Assembly: GCF_002866925.1 (NCBI RefSeq)
Contig: NZ_PKUQ01000010.1
Span: 71,871 to 125,138 of the forward strand
Direction: 5' to 3'
Origin: Cohaesibacter celericrescens
GTDB taxonomy: Bacteria > Pseudomonadota > Alphaproteobacteria > Rhizobiales > Cohaesibacteraceae
DNA length: 53,268 nucleotides
This document shows, piece after piece, positions 1-9,327 of this stretch (positions are counted from its first letter, which is position 1; each line of letters opens with the position of its first letter). Made by a program: the position numbers and the translations under genes. The notes beneath the pieces are model-generated. The model was given only the letters and a program-made list of their open reading frames with translations. It was not told the DNA's origin and ran no database searches.

Positions 1-1
1 T

Positions 2-3000
2 GATGTCTCACTGGATCATGAGACAGAGCCCAACGTCACTCTTACCATTACTTCAGATGATGGTAATGGCGGAACCGCCTCGGATGACTTCACGATCAAC
101 GTGGCAGACCTTAATGAAGCACCGGTACTTTCTCACGAGGCGGACAATCTGCAAGACTTTGAGAGTGATGCTGACGGTTGGTCCAACACGACACGCACCG
201 ATGATGGGTCGTCAAACACCATCCTTGGCCGCTTTGGCTTTGAAAGCGGCATGGAAGGGACCTCAACGTCTTTGACAACACCTGACGCAGCCGAAAGCAC
301 CGTTATTGAATTTGATCTTCTCGAAATTGATAGCTGGGACGGACGAGGTGATAATTATAGTGGCAATTCCGGCGCAGAGATGATCATCATTGAAGTCGCT
401 GGCGAGACCATTGAAATACCAATGGATTTCAACTGGAGCAATGAAACGGCTTCGGGCACATCTGGTAATGTTTCCTGGACACTGGTCACCAATGACGAAA
501 ACACCAATGACATGTTCGGGGGGTACAATGATCAGGTCCATCAGGTCCAGATCACCGTCAACAATCCTGATAGTGCCATTGATTTCAGCATATCCAGTTC
601 ACTGGACCAATCAATTGCCGACGAAGCTTTCGGCATCGACAATGTGCGGATAAGCAACTTTGATGCTGACGGCAATGAATTGCTGACCGTGTCAGAAAAT
701 GACACCGGAGCCTCCATTGCGATCTTGTCCGTAGCCGATCCAGATGAGGGTGACAGCCATACATATGCCGTTTCAGACGAGCGTTTTGAAGTTGTAGAAC
801 AAGACGGCCAGATGACGCTGAAACTCAAGGATGGCAACAGCCTTGATCATGAAGTGGAAGACACGGTCGACGTGGTTGTGACAGTAACCGATAGTGGTGG
901 ACTAAGTGACAGCCAGACACTGACGATCAATGTCGGTGATGTTAATGAAGCGCCATCTCTCAGCGCGGATGGCTCCTTTAACTTCCTCTATAACGGAAGC
1001 TTTGAGAGCTTCAGCAATGGGGAACATGGAGGAGGAGACGGCACAGGCTGGTATCAAGGCGCAACCATTGACGGTTGGACCCAGACCGATATTGATGTCC
1101 ATGAAGCAGGGCATATGGGACTAGGAGCCTCCGACGGCGACTATCACGTTGACCTTGCCGGCGAGACCAACGGTGAATTGAGCCGCGTAATGGACGGGCT
1201 TAAAGATGGCGACGAATACACTGTCACATTGGACCTGAAATCTCGCGGAGCAGACGGAAGCGGTAAGGGCAGCGCCGAGGATGCGGCAGGCCAAAGCGTG
1301 GTTCAGGTCAGCTGGAATGGGGAAGTAATCGCCACCATAGATCCTTCTGTCGACGGCATGGGCTGGAACAGTTATGCCTTGAACATCACAGCTGGGTCGG
1401 GCGACGGCTCTGATACGATCACCTTCACCGAGATAGGCAGCGACAATAACTACGGCACCATTTTGGATAATTTCCAAATCACCGACAGTGATGGCTTTGG
1501 TGTTTTGGAGAATGAAACTGGCGCGGAAATTGCGGTCTTGGGTGTAACAGACCCCGACGATGCAGACACCCACACCTATAGTGTTTCTGACGACCGTTTT
1601 GAAGTGGTCGACAACGGGTCCGGTTCAACGGTTCTCAAACTCAAAGATGGCAACAGCCTTGATCATGAGACCGAAGCGACACTCGACGTCACAGTGACGG
1701 TCACCGATAGCGGCGGATTGAGTGACAGCCAGACGTTGACCATTGACGTAGGAGATCTCAATGAAGCCGTCACAGCAAACGATGGCACTAGCACCACGTC
1801 TGAGAATGCGTCCTTGAAAGGCACGGCCACCGCATCCGATCTGGATGGTGACAGCATCACTTACAGCCTGTCCGCCGGTCCTACGCAAGGTTCGGTCACG
1901 GTCAATGCAGATGGCTCCTACAGCTTTGTACCCGGCACAGATTTTGATGATCTTGCCGTTGGCGAAAGCCGCACAGTCTCCTTTGACTTCACAGCAGATG
2001 ATGGCAATGGCTTAACGGACACCGGCACTATATCGATTGAAGTTACCGGCACCAATGATGCACCAACAGCCGTCGATCTGACAGCAAGCGATGTTACTGA
2101 AAACAATGCAGGCGCAGTGATTGGCACTCTGTCTTCCTCCGATGCGGACACCAGTGACACTCACAGCTACACCGTCTCGGACCGCCGCTTTGAGGTAGCT
2201 GATGATGGCGCAGGCAACATGCAGCTCAAACTCAAAGATGGTGTATCGCTGAATCACGAGACGGAAGAGTCTGTAACCCTCACCGTAACCTCCAATGACG
2301 GCAATGGCGGCAGCTTTGATCAAGACTTCACCATTAACGTCGCCGATGTCAATGAAGCAGTCACCGCCTATGACTACAGTTACAATATTTCTGAGGGTCA
2401 AAACCTAGGGCATTCAATGATGGCGAATGACGTGGATGGAGATCAGGCAAGCTTCAAGATCGTCGACGGTCCGAGCCACGGCTCTATTGCGTTTAATTCG
2501 AACCCGTCCATGGCCGGAGAAACACGGACCAATCAAGGGTTCCAATTCAGCACCGGATCTGATTTTGACGATTTGGCAGCAGGAGAAACGCGGACTGTTA
2601 CAGTCGACTTTGAAGCTGCTGATGGCAATGGATCGACAGATACGGGCACGCTAACCTTCAACGTAGCAGGCACCAATGATGGACCAACGGCAGTAGACCT
2701 TTCGTCCTCTTCTGTGACTGAGAACAACGCAGGCGCGGTGATCGGCACACTGTCAACCACGGACGTCGACACATCCGATACGCATACGTATTCAGTCTCC
2801 GATGACCGCTTTGAAGTCGTCGATGATGGCGCGGGCAACATGCAGTTAAAACTCAAAGATCGTGTAGCGCTGGATCATGAAACAGAAGAAAACATTGCCC
2901 TCACAATAACCTCCGATGATGGCAATGGCGGCACGATGTCAGAAGACTTCACCATCGCTGTGGCAGATGTGAATGAAGGAACAAGAGGCCTCTCTATCAC

Positions 3001-3934
3001 CGGCACCTCTATGACGTCTGGGCAAGCTGGCGTTATAAACACAACCAATTGGTCTGATACCGAGAATGGATATACCGTAACCGCTCAAAATTTGGTCAAT
3101 GGTGAACTGAGCGAGGCCAGCGCCGCAAATATCGACACTTGGGACAGCGGTTTGGGCGCAAACGGCGGCGTCACTCATACCGATAGCGGTATGGACAATC
3201 AATTGGCCTACGATTCAGCAACGGGACAATCAGAAACTGTTATTGTTGATTTTGACAAGGATGTGTCTTCTGCAAGTTTTGATTTCCAGCATCTATACTC
3301 GTCTGATTATGGCGAGGAAGGGCATTATCAAGCTTATAATGATGGCAAGCTCGTTGGTGAGGGGGACTTTACCGAAACAGGAAGTGGGTCCGGAACCGGC
3401 ACTGTTGATGTGGCTTTTGATCAGAATTTCGATCAAATTGTCTTTAGCAGCAATATGCAAACAGATGGCAGCAATGGCTCTGATTATCAAATCACCGAAG
3501 TGACATATCAAGAAGCCCCCACCGCAGACGGGAATGACGTTCTAACCGGTTCGGAAGGCAATGATAAAATTGCAGGCCTATCAGGCGATGATACCATCAC
3601 AGGTGGTCTTGGCGATGACATCATGGCCGGAGGGGATGGCAATGACATGTTCCTCTATATGATCGGCGACGGTAGTGACCATATCGACGGGGGTGCCGGA
3701 GCAGATTGGACGGACTCCATTGAACTCTTCGCTGCGGATGGGTCGAACTCGACACAAGGGGGAATTGGAGAAGAGATCCCGGCTGGTGATGATTGGACCC
3801 TGAATATAACCAGCGGTAGTGTTTCTGACAGCAATGATCACGAGTTTTTGCTCTCCGACGATGCTTCAGGAACAATTGACTTCGCTGATGGTAGCCAGAT
3901 CGAGTTTGAAAATATCGATCGCATCGCCTGGTAA
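2..3934 (+). CDS. Giant RTX / cadherin-like repeat secreted protein (5' truncated by window edge)
   Basis: About 1,310 residues are visible. The frame is open from base 2, where it is already inside a cadherin-like repeat (…LDHETE…DDGNGG…DFTINVADLNEA), so the Met at 101 is internal and the true start lies outside the window. Cadherin-like repeats with the signatures VSDxRFEVV, LKLKDG, LDHE and VxDVNEA recur at about 700-960, 1500-1770, 2060-2360 and 2680-2980, and VCBS-like blocks (FDDLAxGExRTV, GTNDxPTAVDL) at about 1780-2060 and 2360-2680. Three other beta-rich segments interrupt them, at about 130-650, 970-1490 (NGSFESF start, ending ILDNFQI, DUF642/carbohydrate-binding-like) and 2990-3520. 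RTX nonapeptides (GSEGNDKI, GLSGDDTI, GGLGDDIM, GGDGNDMF) lie at about 3540-3650. The acidic composition and C-terminal RTX repeats point to type I secretion and a surface adhesin role. No T1SS genes are in view. The exact ligand is unknown. Confidence 0.88.
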   Translation, partial: DVSLDHETEPNVTLTITSDDGNGGTASDDFTINVADLNEAPVLSHEADNLQDFESDADGWSNTTRTDDGSSNTILGRFGFESGMEGTSTSLTTPDAAESTVIEFDLLEIDSWDGRGDNYSGNSGAEMIIIEVAGETIEIPMDFNWSNETASGTSGNVSWTLVTNDENTNDMFGGYNDQVHQVQITVNNPDSAIDFSISSSLDQSIADEAFGIDNVRISNFDADGNELLTVSENDTGASIAILSVADPDEGDSHTYAVSDERFEVVEQDGQMTLKLKDGNSLDHEVEDTVDVVVTVTDSGGLSDSQTLTINVGDVNEAPSLSADGSFNFLYNGSFESFSNGEHGGGDGTGWYQGATIDGWTQTDIDVHEAGHMGLGASDGDYHVDLAGETNGELSRVMDGLKDGDEYTVTLDLKSRGADGSGKGSAEDAAGQSVVQVSWNGEVIATIDPSVDGMGWNSYALNITAGSGDGSDTITFTEIGSDNNYGTILDNFQITDSDGFGVLENETGAEIAVLGVTDPDDADTHTYSVSDDRFEVVDNGSGSTVLKLKDGNSLDHETEATLDVTVTVTDSGGLSDSQTLTIDVGDLNEAVTANDGTSTTSENASLKGTATASDLDGDSITYSLSAGPTQGSVTVNADGSYSFVPGTDFDDLAVGESRTVSFDFTADDGNGLTDTGTISIEVTGTNDAPTAVDLTASDVTENNAGAVIGTLSSSDADTSDTHSYTVSDRRFEVADDGAGNMQLKLKDGVSLNHETEESVTLTVTSNDGNGGSFDQDFTINVADVNEAVTAYDYSYNISEGQNLGHSMMANDVDGDQASFKIVDGPSHGSIAFNSNPSMAGETRTNQGFQFSTGSDFDDLAAGETRTVTVDFEAADGNGSTDTGTLTFNVAGTNDGPTAVDLSSSSVTENNAGAVIGTLSTTDVDTSDTHTYSVSDDRFEVVDDGAGNMQLKLKDRVALDHETEENIALTITSDDGNGGTMSEDFTIAVADVNEGTRGLSITGTSMTSGQAGVINTTNWSDTENGYTVTAQNLVNGELSEASAANIDTWDSGLGANGGVTHTDSGMDNQLAYDSATGQSETVIVDFDKDVSSASFDFQHLYSSDYGEEGHYQAYNDGKLVGEGDFTETGSGSGTGTVDVAFDQNFDQIVFSSNMQTDGSNGSDYQITEVTYQEAPTADGNDVLTGSEGNDKIAGLSGDDTITGGLGDDIMAGGDGNDMFLYMIGDGSDHIDGGAGADWTDSIELFAADGSNSTQGGIGEEIPAGDDWTLNITSGSVSDSNDHEFLLSDDASGTIDFADGSQIEFENIDRIAW

Positions 3935-3961
3935 GTCATACAAAATTTACACTGTTTACAG

Positions 3962-3995
3962 ATAGCCTCTTTTCGCGAAAAAAAGAGGCTATTTT
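3962..3995 (+). terminator. Rho-independent terminator after the repeat-protein gene
   Basis: A 12-bp stem (ATAGCCTCTTTT at 3962-3973 with AAAAGAGGCTAT at 3981-3992) closes a 7-base loop and is followed by TTT. It lies 27 bases after the stop codon. Confidence 0.8.
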
Positions 3996-4089
3996 CTTAT
4001 CTTCATACGTATCAAGACTTGTCATAATTAACAGTATTTTATTGTCACTTCTCTAGAATTACATCAAATAATTAGAAAAGAGGCTCTCA

Positions 4090-5154
4090 ATGCTGGATAC
4101 AATTTCAGATCTTGCCCGTGAAAAATCGAGCGACAAACGACGCGAACTGCTTGGACGCGTGGCAGACATGTTTTTCGATGGCGCTGAACACCACAGCCAG
4201 CATGAGGCCCTCATATTTCGAGATATCGTCCTTAAAATGTTGGATGATGTCGACATGGATGGCCGCGCAGAATTTTCCCAGCGCGTTGCCCCGCAAGAAA
4301 CACTACCAGCAGACGTTGCACGGCAATTGGCGCAGGATGACGTAACCGTCGCGGGCCCTATGTTGCAACATAGTCCGGTATTGACAGATGAAGATTTTGT
4401 CGCATTTTCCCAGACCCTGTCCCAACAGCATTTGGAGAGCATCGCCCAACGAGAGACGCTCAGCGGAACAGTCACCGACGCTTTGATCGAAAATGGAACG
4501 CGAGAAGTCTGGCATAAGGTAACGCAAAACCATGGTGCAGAGATTACGCCCAAGGGCTTCGATTCACTGGTAGAAAACGCATCCGGCGATCAGAATTTAC
4601 AAGCCAGCCTGAGCGCTCGTCCCGATATTACAGAAGCAGCTGCAAAGGCCCTCCTTCCTTTGTTGCCTCCCGAAGGCAAGCGCCGATTAGCCAAGTTGTT
4701 TGCAACCAACTCAGAGGCTGCATGCGAATTGGTCGACTTGGCTCAAAAGCGTGTGGTCGCTGAAAAATTTACCGGACGCAAAGGTCGGATAGAAACAAAG
4801 ATGCTCATTGCCGACGTCAAAGAAGGCAAGGCTGATTTTTCCGAAGTCTTGATACAACTGACCGATGCAAACAGAGGCCCGGATGTCATCCTCCTGTTGG
4901 CAGCGATTGCAGACATGGATGAAGCGGTTGTCTCCAATGCCTTTTATCAGGCCAATGAAGACCCGATTGCAATTTTATGCAAATCACTGGACACAAGCGT
5001 AGAGGCCTACACAAAGCTTATTGGCATGCGTAGTGAAAAGCTAAAACTCCCACTGAGCGCTGCGGGACGCAGCATCGTACATTATAAAGACCTCGACATT
5101 TCATCATCGAGGCGTGCGATGCGGTTTGTACAAATGCGAAACAATCTTGGATAG
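4090..5154 (+). CDS. DUF2336 domain protein
   Basis: 354 residues, mostly alpha-helical, with no signal peptide or membrane segment. The composition and the helix-repeat pattern (DLAREKSSDKRRELLGRVADMF near the N terminus; SPVLTDEDFVAF and LSARPDITEAAAKALL later) fit the alphaproteobacterial DUF2336 family. Its function is not established. The second half (about 185-354) is more variable and Lys-rich. The start is well supported: an AAGAGG ribosome-binding site precedes ATG at 4090, and there is no longer in-frame start. The gene stands alone between two terminators, so it is probably a single transcription unit. A cytoplasmic location is inferred from the lack of export signals. Confidence 0.75.
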   Translation: MLDTISDLAREKSSDKRRELLGRVADMFFDGAEHHSQHEALIFRDIVLKMLDDVDMDGRAEFSQRVAPQETLPADVARQLAQDDVTVAGPMLQHSPVLTDEDFVAFSQTLSQQHLESIAQRETLSGTVTDALIENGTREVWHKVTQNHGAEITPKGFDSLVENASGDQNLQASLSARPDITEAAAKALLPLLPPEGKRRLAKLFATNSEAACELVDLAQKRVVAEKFTGRKGRIETKMLIADVKEGKADFSEVLIQLTDANRGPDVILLLAAIADMDEAVVSNAFYQANEDPIAILCKSLDTSVEAYTKLIGMRSEKLKLPLSAAGRSIVHYKDLDISSSRRAMRFVQMRNNLG

Positions 5155-5184
5155 ACTAATCCCATTCAAGATTGAAAACTTATT

Positions 5185-5216
5185 AAAAAAGGGTGCCCAA
5201 TGGAGGCACCCTTTTT
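5185..5216. terminator. Bidirectional terminator between the DUF2336 gene and proV
   Basis: GGGTGCC (5191-5197) pairs with GGCACCC (5205-5211), flanked by A6 on the left and T5 on the right. It therefore works as a terminator for both the plus-strand DUF2336 gene and the minus-strand ABC importer operon. Confidence 0.85.
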
Positions 5217-5300
5217 AGTTTCTAGTGATTCCGATTTTACTTCCGCTCTTAGTCAACCTGCGAAACCAAACCAAGTGAAAGCGGCCCCAACTCCGCCCTA

Positions 5301-6557
5301 TCAGGCAGGCTCGGCACTTTTCTTGTCAGTAGGTTCCTTGGCATCGACTTGCTCTGTAGCGCTCATATTATCAGAGCTCTCAGGGCTCAAAATTTCAGCC
5401 AAAGCATCTCGAGACAGCTCGCCCTGCAGTTCGCCTTCTTCATTGACAACAGGGACAGGATGGTCTGCTGAAATAGTCTCAGGCAAAATTTCTTCAAGTG
5501 CCGCATCCGGAGCAATCTGAGTAACGTCGTCATAATGCTCTTCGGTCAACTTACCGGTCGCATTTTCCTCATAGGCTTCTTCAAGGCCTTCTTGAGTCAA
5601 AGTGCCCTGATAGCCGTCATCGGTCACATGGAAAGCATAATCATCTTTATGCGCTCGCATCTGTTTAAGGGCACCAGCAATGGTTTCCGAAGTGATACGG
5701 AAGGTCTGCGGCTGCATCACCGTCTCAACATTAAGCGCACGCGCGCGGTTCACATCCCGCACAAATGCCTCGACATATTCAGTCGCTGGGTTGAGCAAGA
5801 TTTCTTCCGGTTTGTCGTCTTGCACCAGCTCCCCGTCTTTGAGAATAGCGATAGTGCTACCAAGGCGCAGAGCTTCGTCCAAATCGTGCGTGATAAAGAT
5901 GATGGTCTTGTGCAACTTCTCTTGCAGCTCGACCAGCTGATCTTGCATCTCGGATCGGATCAGCGGATCCAAAGCGGAAAAAGCTTCATCCATCAACAGG
6001 ATTTCAGCATTGGTGGCCAGCGCACGAGCAAGCCCAACCCTTTGCTGCTGTCCACCAGACAGCTGGGAAGGATATTGATTTTCATAGCCGCCGAGTCCAA
6101 CCGTTTCCAGCCACTCAACAGCACGTTCATGCGCTTCCTTTTTCCGAACACCCTGAACTGAAAGGCCAAAAGCGGCGTTATCGAGCACAGTACGGTGAGG
6201 CAAAAGACCAAAGCGCTGGAACACCATCGACATTTTGTGACGGCGAAACTGTTCCAATTCAGCTTGGTTCAGGTTCACAACATCCGTGCCGTCCACCAGG
6301 ATTTGACCTTCGGTAGGATCGATCAAGCGGTTGAAGTGGCGAATGAGAGTCGATTTTCCCGAGCCGGACAGGCCCATGATAACCGAAATTTCGCCTTTCT
6401 GGATCTTAAGGTTGATATCTTTAAGACCCAACGTATGACCGGTCTTTGCCAGAATTTCGTCTTTTGAAAGGCCTTCATGAACCAGATGCATATGCTTTTT
6501 AGGTTCATTGCCAAACAGTTTGTAAAGCCCTTGGACTTCAATCAGAGGTTCACTCAT
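5301..6557 (-). CDS. proV: Glycine betaine/proline-type ABC importer, ATP-binding subunit
   Basis: 418 residues. Cytoplasmic ATPase of a quaternary-amine (glycine betaine, proline betaine or choline) importer. Visible motifs: N-terminal KLFGNEP and the GLKDIN strand typical of ProV/OpuAA, Walker A GLSGSGKST, Q-loop VFQRFGLLPHRTV, signature LSGGQQQRVGLARAL, Walker B ILLMDEAFSALDP and switch histidine ITHDLDEA. Residues from about 280 on form a regulatory tail with one or two CBS-like segments (FRITSETIAGALKQM; TISADHPVPVVNEEGELQG), a feature of osmoregulated ProV/OpuA proteins, followed by a low-complexity acidic/Lys end. The ATG overlaps the permease stop by one base (TGATG), so the two are translationally coupled. 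It is last in a proX-proW-proV operon. The true substrate cannot be read from the sequence. Confidence 0.92.
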   Translation of the reverse strand: MSEPLIEVQGLYKLFGNEPKKHMHLVHEGLSKDEILAKTGHTLGLKDINLKIQKGEISVIMGLSGSGKSTLIRHFNRLIDPTEGQILVDGTDVVNLNQAELEQFRRHKMSMVFQRFGLLPHRTVLDNAAFGLSVQGVRKKEAHERAVEWLETVGLGGYENQYPSQLSGGQQQRVGLARALATNAEILLMDEAFSALDPLIRSEMQDQLVELQEKLHKTIIFITHDLDEALRLGSTIAILKDGELVQDDKPEEILLNPATEYVEAFVRDVNRARALNVETVMQPQTFRITSETIAGALKQMRAHKDDYAFHVTDDGYQGTLTQEGLEEAYEENATGKLTEEHYDDVTQIAPDAALEEILPETISADHPVPVVNEEGELQGELSRDALAEILSPESSDNMSATEQVDAKEPTDKKSAEPA

Positions 6558-7450
6558 CAGTGGGCTCCCTTCATATGCTTCTGACTACGCTTTGCATAGG
6601 CTTGAGAAACACGATCGAAGATAATCGCTAGTGCAACAATCGCGAGACCGTTGAAAAGGCCGAGCGTGAAATACTGATTGGTAATGGATTTGAGCACGGG
6701 TTGGCCCAGCCCCTTCACGCCAATCATAGAAGCAACAACAACCATAGCCAGCGCCATCATAATGGTCTGGTTGATACCAGCCATAATGGTCGGCATAGCC
6801 AACGGAATTTGGACGCTAAACAAACGCTGATGCGATGTTGCTCCAAACGCAGTGGCCGCTTCAAGCACCTCTTTGTCAACAAGCCGTATACCAAGATTGG
6901 TGAGGCGGATAACAGGAGGGATGGCATAGATCACCACGGCAATCAAACCAGGAATTTTGCCGATCCCGAGCAGCATTACCACCGGAATGAGGTAAACAAA
7001 AGCTGGCATTGTCTGCATCACATCCAGAATCGGAGTGAACACCGATTGGGCGCGATCTGATCGCGCCATGATGATGCCAACAGGAATACCAACAAAAATG
7101 GAGAGCAACGTACAGACCGTAATCATGGAAAGGGTCCGCATCGTATCTTCCCACATTCCGAAATAACCAATCAGAAACAGAGAAATAACAACGCCGGTCA
7201 AAAGCTTCCAAGAGCGGCTGGCGCTGAACACGATGGCTCCGATAACGAAGACAATGATCGGCCAAGGCGTAGTGAGAAGAAGTTTTTCAAACCAGATCAG
7301 GAAAGCGAGAAGAGGATCAAATAAGCTTTCGATCACATCGCCATATTCCCGCGAGAAGTTTCGAAAACCACCATCAAGGGTTTTCTTTATTAATAACAAA
7401 TCCGCTCTATCGAGCTCTGGAAATTGGGTTAGCCATGACGACTCCGCCAT
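6557..7450 (-). CDS. proW: Glycine betaine/proline-type ABC importer, permease subunit
   Basis: Inner-membrane permease of 297 residues. An N-terminal segment (MAESSWLTQFPELD…) precedes about six or seven hydrophobic helices and the BPD_transp_1 coupling loop (EAATAFGATSHQRLFSVQIPLAMPTI, EAA-type motif), ending with an ISxx-type terminal helix. I place the start at the ATG at 7450, not the upstream in-frame ATG at 7531, because GGAGAG sits 5 bases ahead of it and the upstream 27 residues look non-coding. It forms the membrane channel for ProV (cytoplasm) and ProX (periplasm). A stable hairpin lies between it and the upstream proX gene, which probably lowers permease expression relative to the binding protein. 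Confidence 0.9.
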   Translation of the reverse strand: MAESSWLTQFPELDRADLLLIKKTLDGGFRNFSREYGDVIESLFDPLLAFLIWFEKLLLTTPWPIIVFVIGAIVFSASRSWKLLTGVVISLFLIGYFGMWEDTMRTLSMITVCTLLSIFVGIPVGIIMARSDRAQSVFTPILDVMQTMPAFVYLIPVVMLLGIGKIPGLIAVVIYAIPPVIRLTNLGIRLVDKEVLEAATAFGATSHQRLFSVQIPLAMPTIMAGINQTIMMALAMVVVASMIGVKGLGQPVLKSITNQYFTLGLFNGLAIVALAIIFDRVSQAYAKRSQKHMKGAH

Positions 7451-7583
7451 TTGCTTCTCTCCGATGTTGTTTCGTTTCGTAGCTGGTTTGCAATGGTAGG
7501 CCATTGCGACATGGTGCCGCGAAAAATCCATGTTCTTTTGTGGGTTTCCCCATAGCGTAAAATCAATGTATTGGAACGCAAAA

Positions 7584-7611
7584 ATCCCGGACCAGTTCTC
7601 TGGTCCGGGAT
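7584..7611 (-). promoter_or_regulatory. Perfect 12-bp hairpin between proX and proW
   Basis: ATCCCGGACCAG (7584-7595) and CTGGTCCGGGAT (7600-7611) form a perfect inverted repeat with a 4-base loop. On the minus strand, which is the transcribed strand, it is followed by TTTT then G. It lies 33 bases downstream of the proX stop inside the operon. It is probably a leaky terminator or an mRNA-stabilising hairpin that gives an excess of binding protein, as is common in importer operons. Confidence 0.75.
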
Positions 7612-7643
7612 CGATGCACCCAAAACGGGCGTAAATACGCTAC

Positions 7644-8642
7644 TTACAAGTCAGCAAGAGCCTTTTTGACATTTGCAGCAGCTTCGGCAGGCAGCCAAGC
7701 TGTCCACTGGGCTTCGTTCTCCATGAGGAAATGAATGCCAGCAGTCTCACCATCGGCCTGATTGTCTTCCATCCATGCGAGCAATTCGTTCATTTGAGAG
7801 TTTTTGAACGAACGTGTGCCCAGATAGGTGTTGATGACATCATGCCCTTTGGCAAAATCAGCAGTGGAGATGGTCTGTACCAAGGAAGGCGGATACATCG
7901 TTGGTTTTGGATCCGCACATTCAGCCTGAGTGGTACATGTCTTGAAATGGTCCTCATCAATTCCAGAACCGAAATCGACTTTGGTCATTTTATATTTGCC
8001 CAAAACCGCGGTTGGAGCCCAATAATAACCAAACCAGCCCTCTTCGCGTGCAAAGGCCTTGGCAATGGAACCGGACAGGCCTGCCCCTGAACCTGGATCG
8101 ATCAAATCGAAACCGGCTTCTTCAAGCTTCAGAGCTTTAAAGAGATTGCCGCTCGAAATCTGACAGTTCCAGCCTGCAGGACAGCCATAGAAGCCACCGA
8201 GTTCTGGATCTTCAGGATGTTTGAAGAGTTTGGCGTTTTTCATCACACCTTCGATAGTCGCCAAGCTAGGGTCTTTTTCAACCATATAGGTTGGCACCCA
8301 AAAACCTTCTTCGCCGCCGTCAGACAAAGACTGTCCAGCAACTGCAAGGCGCCCATCGGCAACACCCTTGTCGAGCGCTTCCTTCATGGAGTTTGACCAG
8401 AATTCAGGTGCAATGTCAGGCTCACCCTTCTCGATCATGGATGTACCGGTTGGCATCGTATCGCCCGGCACCAGTTCTGCTTCACAGCCAAAGCCATGTT
8501 CAAGGATAAAGCGATCCACATTGGCGATAAGAGTAGCAGAACTCCAGTTCATATCAGCGATTGTGACTTTGCCGCAATCTGCAGCATTTGCAGAAATGGC
8601 TGTGCCTGACAACATCAGGGCAGCGATCAAAAATCGTTTCAT
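7644..8642 (-). CDS. proX: Glycine betaine/proline-type ABC importer, substrate-binding protein
   Basis: 332 residues. It has a clear signal peptide (MKRFLIAALMLSGTAISANA, cleavage near residue 20-21) and so acts in the periplasm. The body is OpuAC-like: VTIADMNWSSATLIANVD, then MIEKGEPDIAPEFWSNS, EEGFWVPTYMVEKDP and EGWFGYYWAPTAVLGKY. The several Trp/Tyr residues in these motifs fit the aromatic cage used to bind quaternary ammonium groups. Cys pairs (e.g. YGCPAGWNC, KTCTTQAEC) suggest periplasmic disulfides. A strong GGAGG lies 6 bases before ATG. It is the first gene of the proX-proW-proV operon. Glycine betaine, proline betaine and choline are all possible ligands. Confidence 0.92.
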   Translation of the reverse strand: MKRFLIAALMLSGTAISANAADCGKVTIADMNWSSATLIANVDRFILEHGFGCEAELVPGDTMPTGTSMIEKGEPDIAPEFWSNSMKEALDKGVADGRLAVAGQSLSDGGEEGFWVPTYMVEKDPSLATIEGVMKNAKLFKHPEDPELGGFYGCPAGWNCQISSGNLFKALKLEEAGFDLIDPGSGAGLSGSIAKAFAREEGWFGYYWAPTAVLGKYKMTKVDFGSGIDEDHFKTCTTQAECADPKPTMYPPSLVQTISTADFAKGHDVINTYLGTRSFKNSQMNELLAWMEDNQADGETAGIHFLMENEAQWTAWLPAEAAANVKKALADL

Positions 8643-9327
8643 AGTAACCTCCGGGGTGGTTGTTTCATGTCTTCGAGACCTGTCATTTCAAAAAGCATTC
8701 TTCTCGCAAAATCCGGTCATCTGAAATTGATATGTGCCTTTTTGCATCACTGCATAGACACTAGAATGTTTGCGCCAAAATCGCAGGGGGACATTGGCCA
8801 GTCAAAAGAATAAAATCCGAACCTTCACCGTTCATATCAGTCTTGCACAGCCGACGAATGGTCCATATTTTTTCAACGCTGCGGAGACTAACAATTCTTA
8901 TGGTAGCTCGTCAATGAACGATCTCGACACAAAACAACAGCCACCATCAAAAAAGCATCGATGTTGGGATTATATTTGAGATATACTTTACTTCAGAACC
9001 TTTCAAATCACAAATTCAGCCGTTTATCCTATCGAATGCCTTTTGAATACCTAAAATTTTCATTTTAGACACAAAAAAAACAAACAAGTTCACTTGGCCA
9101 AAATCCTTTTGAGACGTCACAGAAAGCTGTTCCCGAAAGACTTCGAGCTAAGTTTACTAGCATCCATCAATGTTCGCTAGTATTTTTTTGGAATATTAAG
9201 CTATTGAATTATAGGGATTTTTTTACGGGGGAAAACTCGTTATAAATGAACGAATTACAGGAATCATAGTCAGAGCAGTAGCGCATTGCTAGGTTGACGC
9301 AACCACCCCAGAAGAGCGAGCTGAGGG
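8643..9327. other. Intergenic region between proX and ptsH; no gene recognised
   Basis: 685 AT-rich bases. It must hold the promoter of the minus-strand proX operon on its left side and the 3' end of the ptsH transcript on its right. I see no convincing protein gene (a 69-codon plus-strand frame at 8770-8979 has no family resemblance). There is a small palindrome, GGTTGACGCAACC, at 9293-9305, and a plus-strand terminator-like hairpin at 9155-9189, listed separately. Confidence 0.6.
9155..9189 (+). terminator. Orphan terminator-like hairpin
   Basis: TACTAGC (9155-9161) pairs with GCTAGTA (9176-9182) around a 14-base loop and is followed by T7. It is oriented for plus-strand transcription, yet no plus-strand gene lies upstream within the intergenic region. 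It may end a small RNA, or be chance in AT-rich DNA. Confidence 0.3.

Noticed and set aside
8770..8979. 69-codon plus-strand frame in the proX-ptsH gap
   Set aside because: No ribosome-binding site, no family resemblance, and AT-rich composition typical of non-coding DNA.
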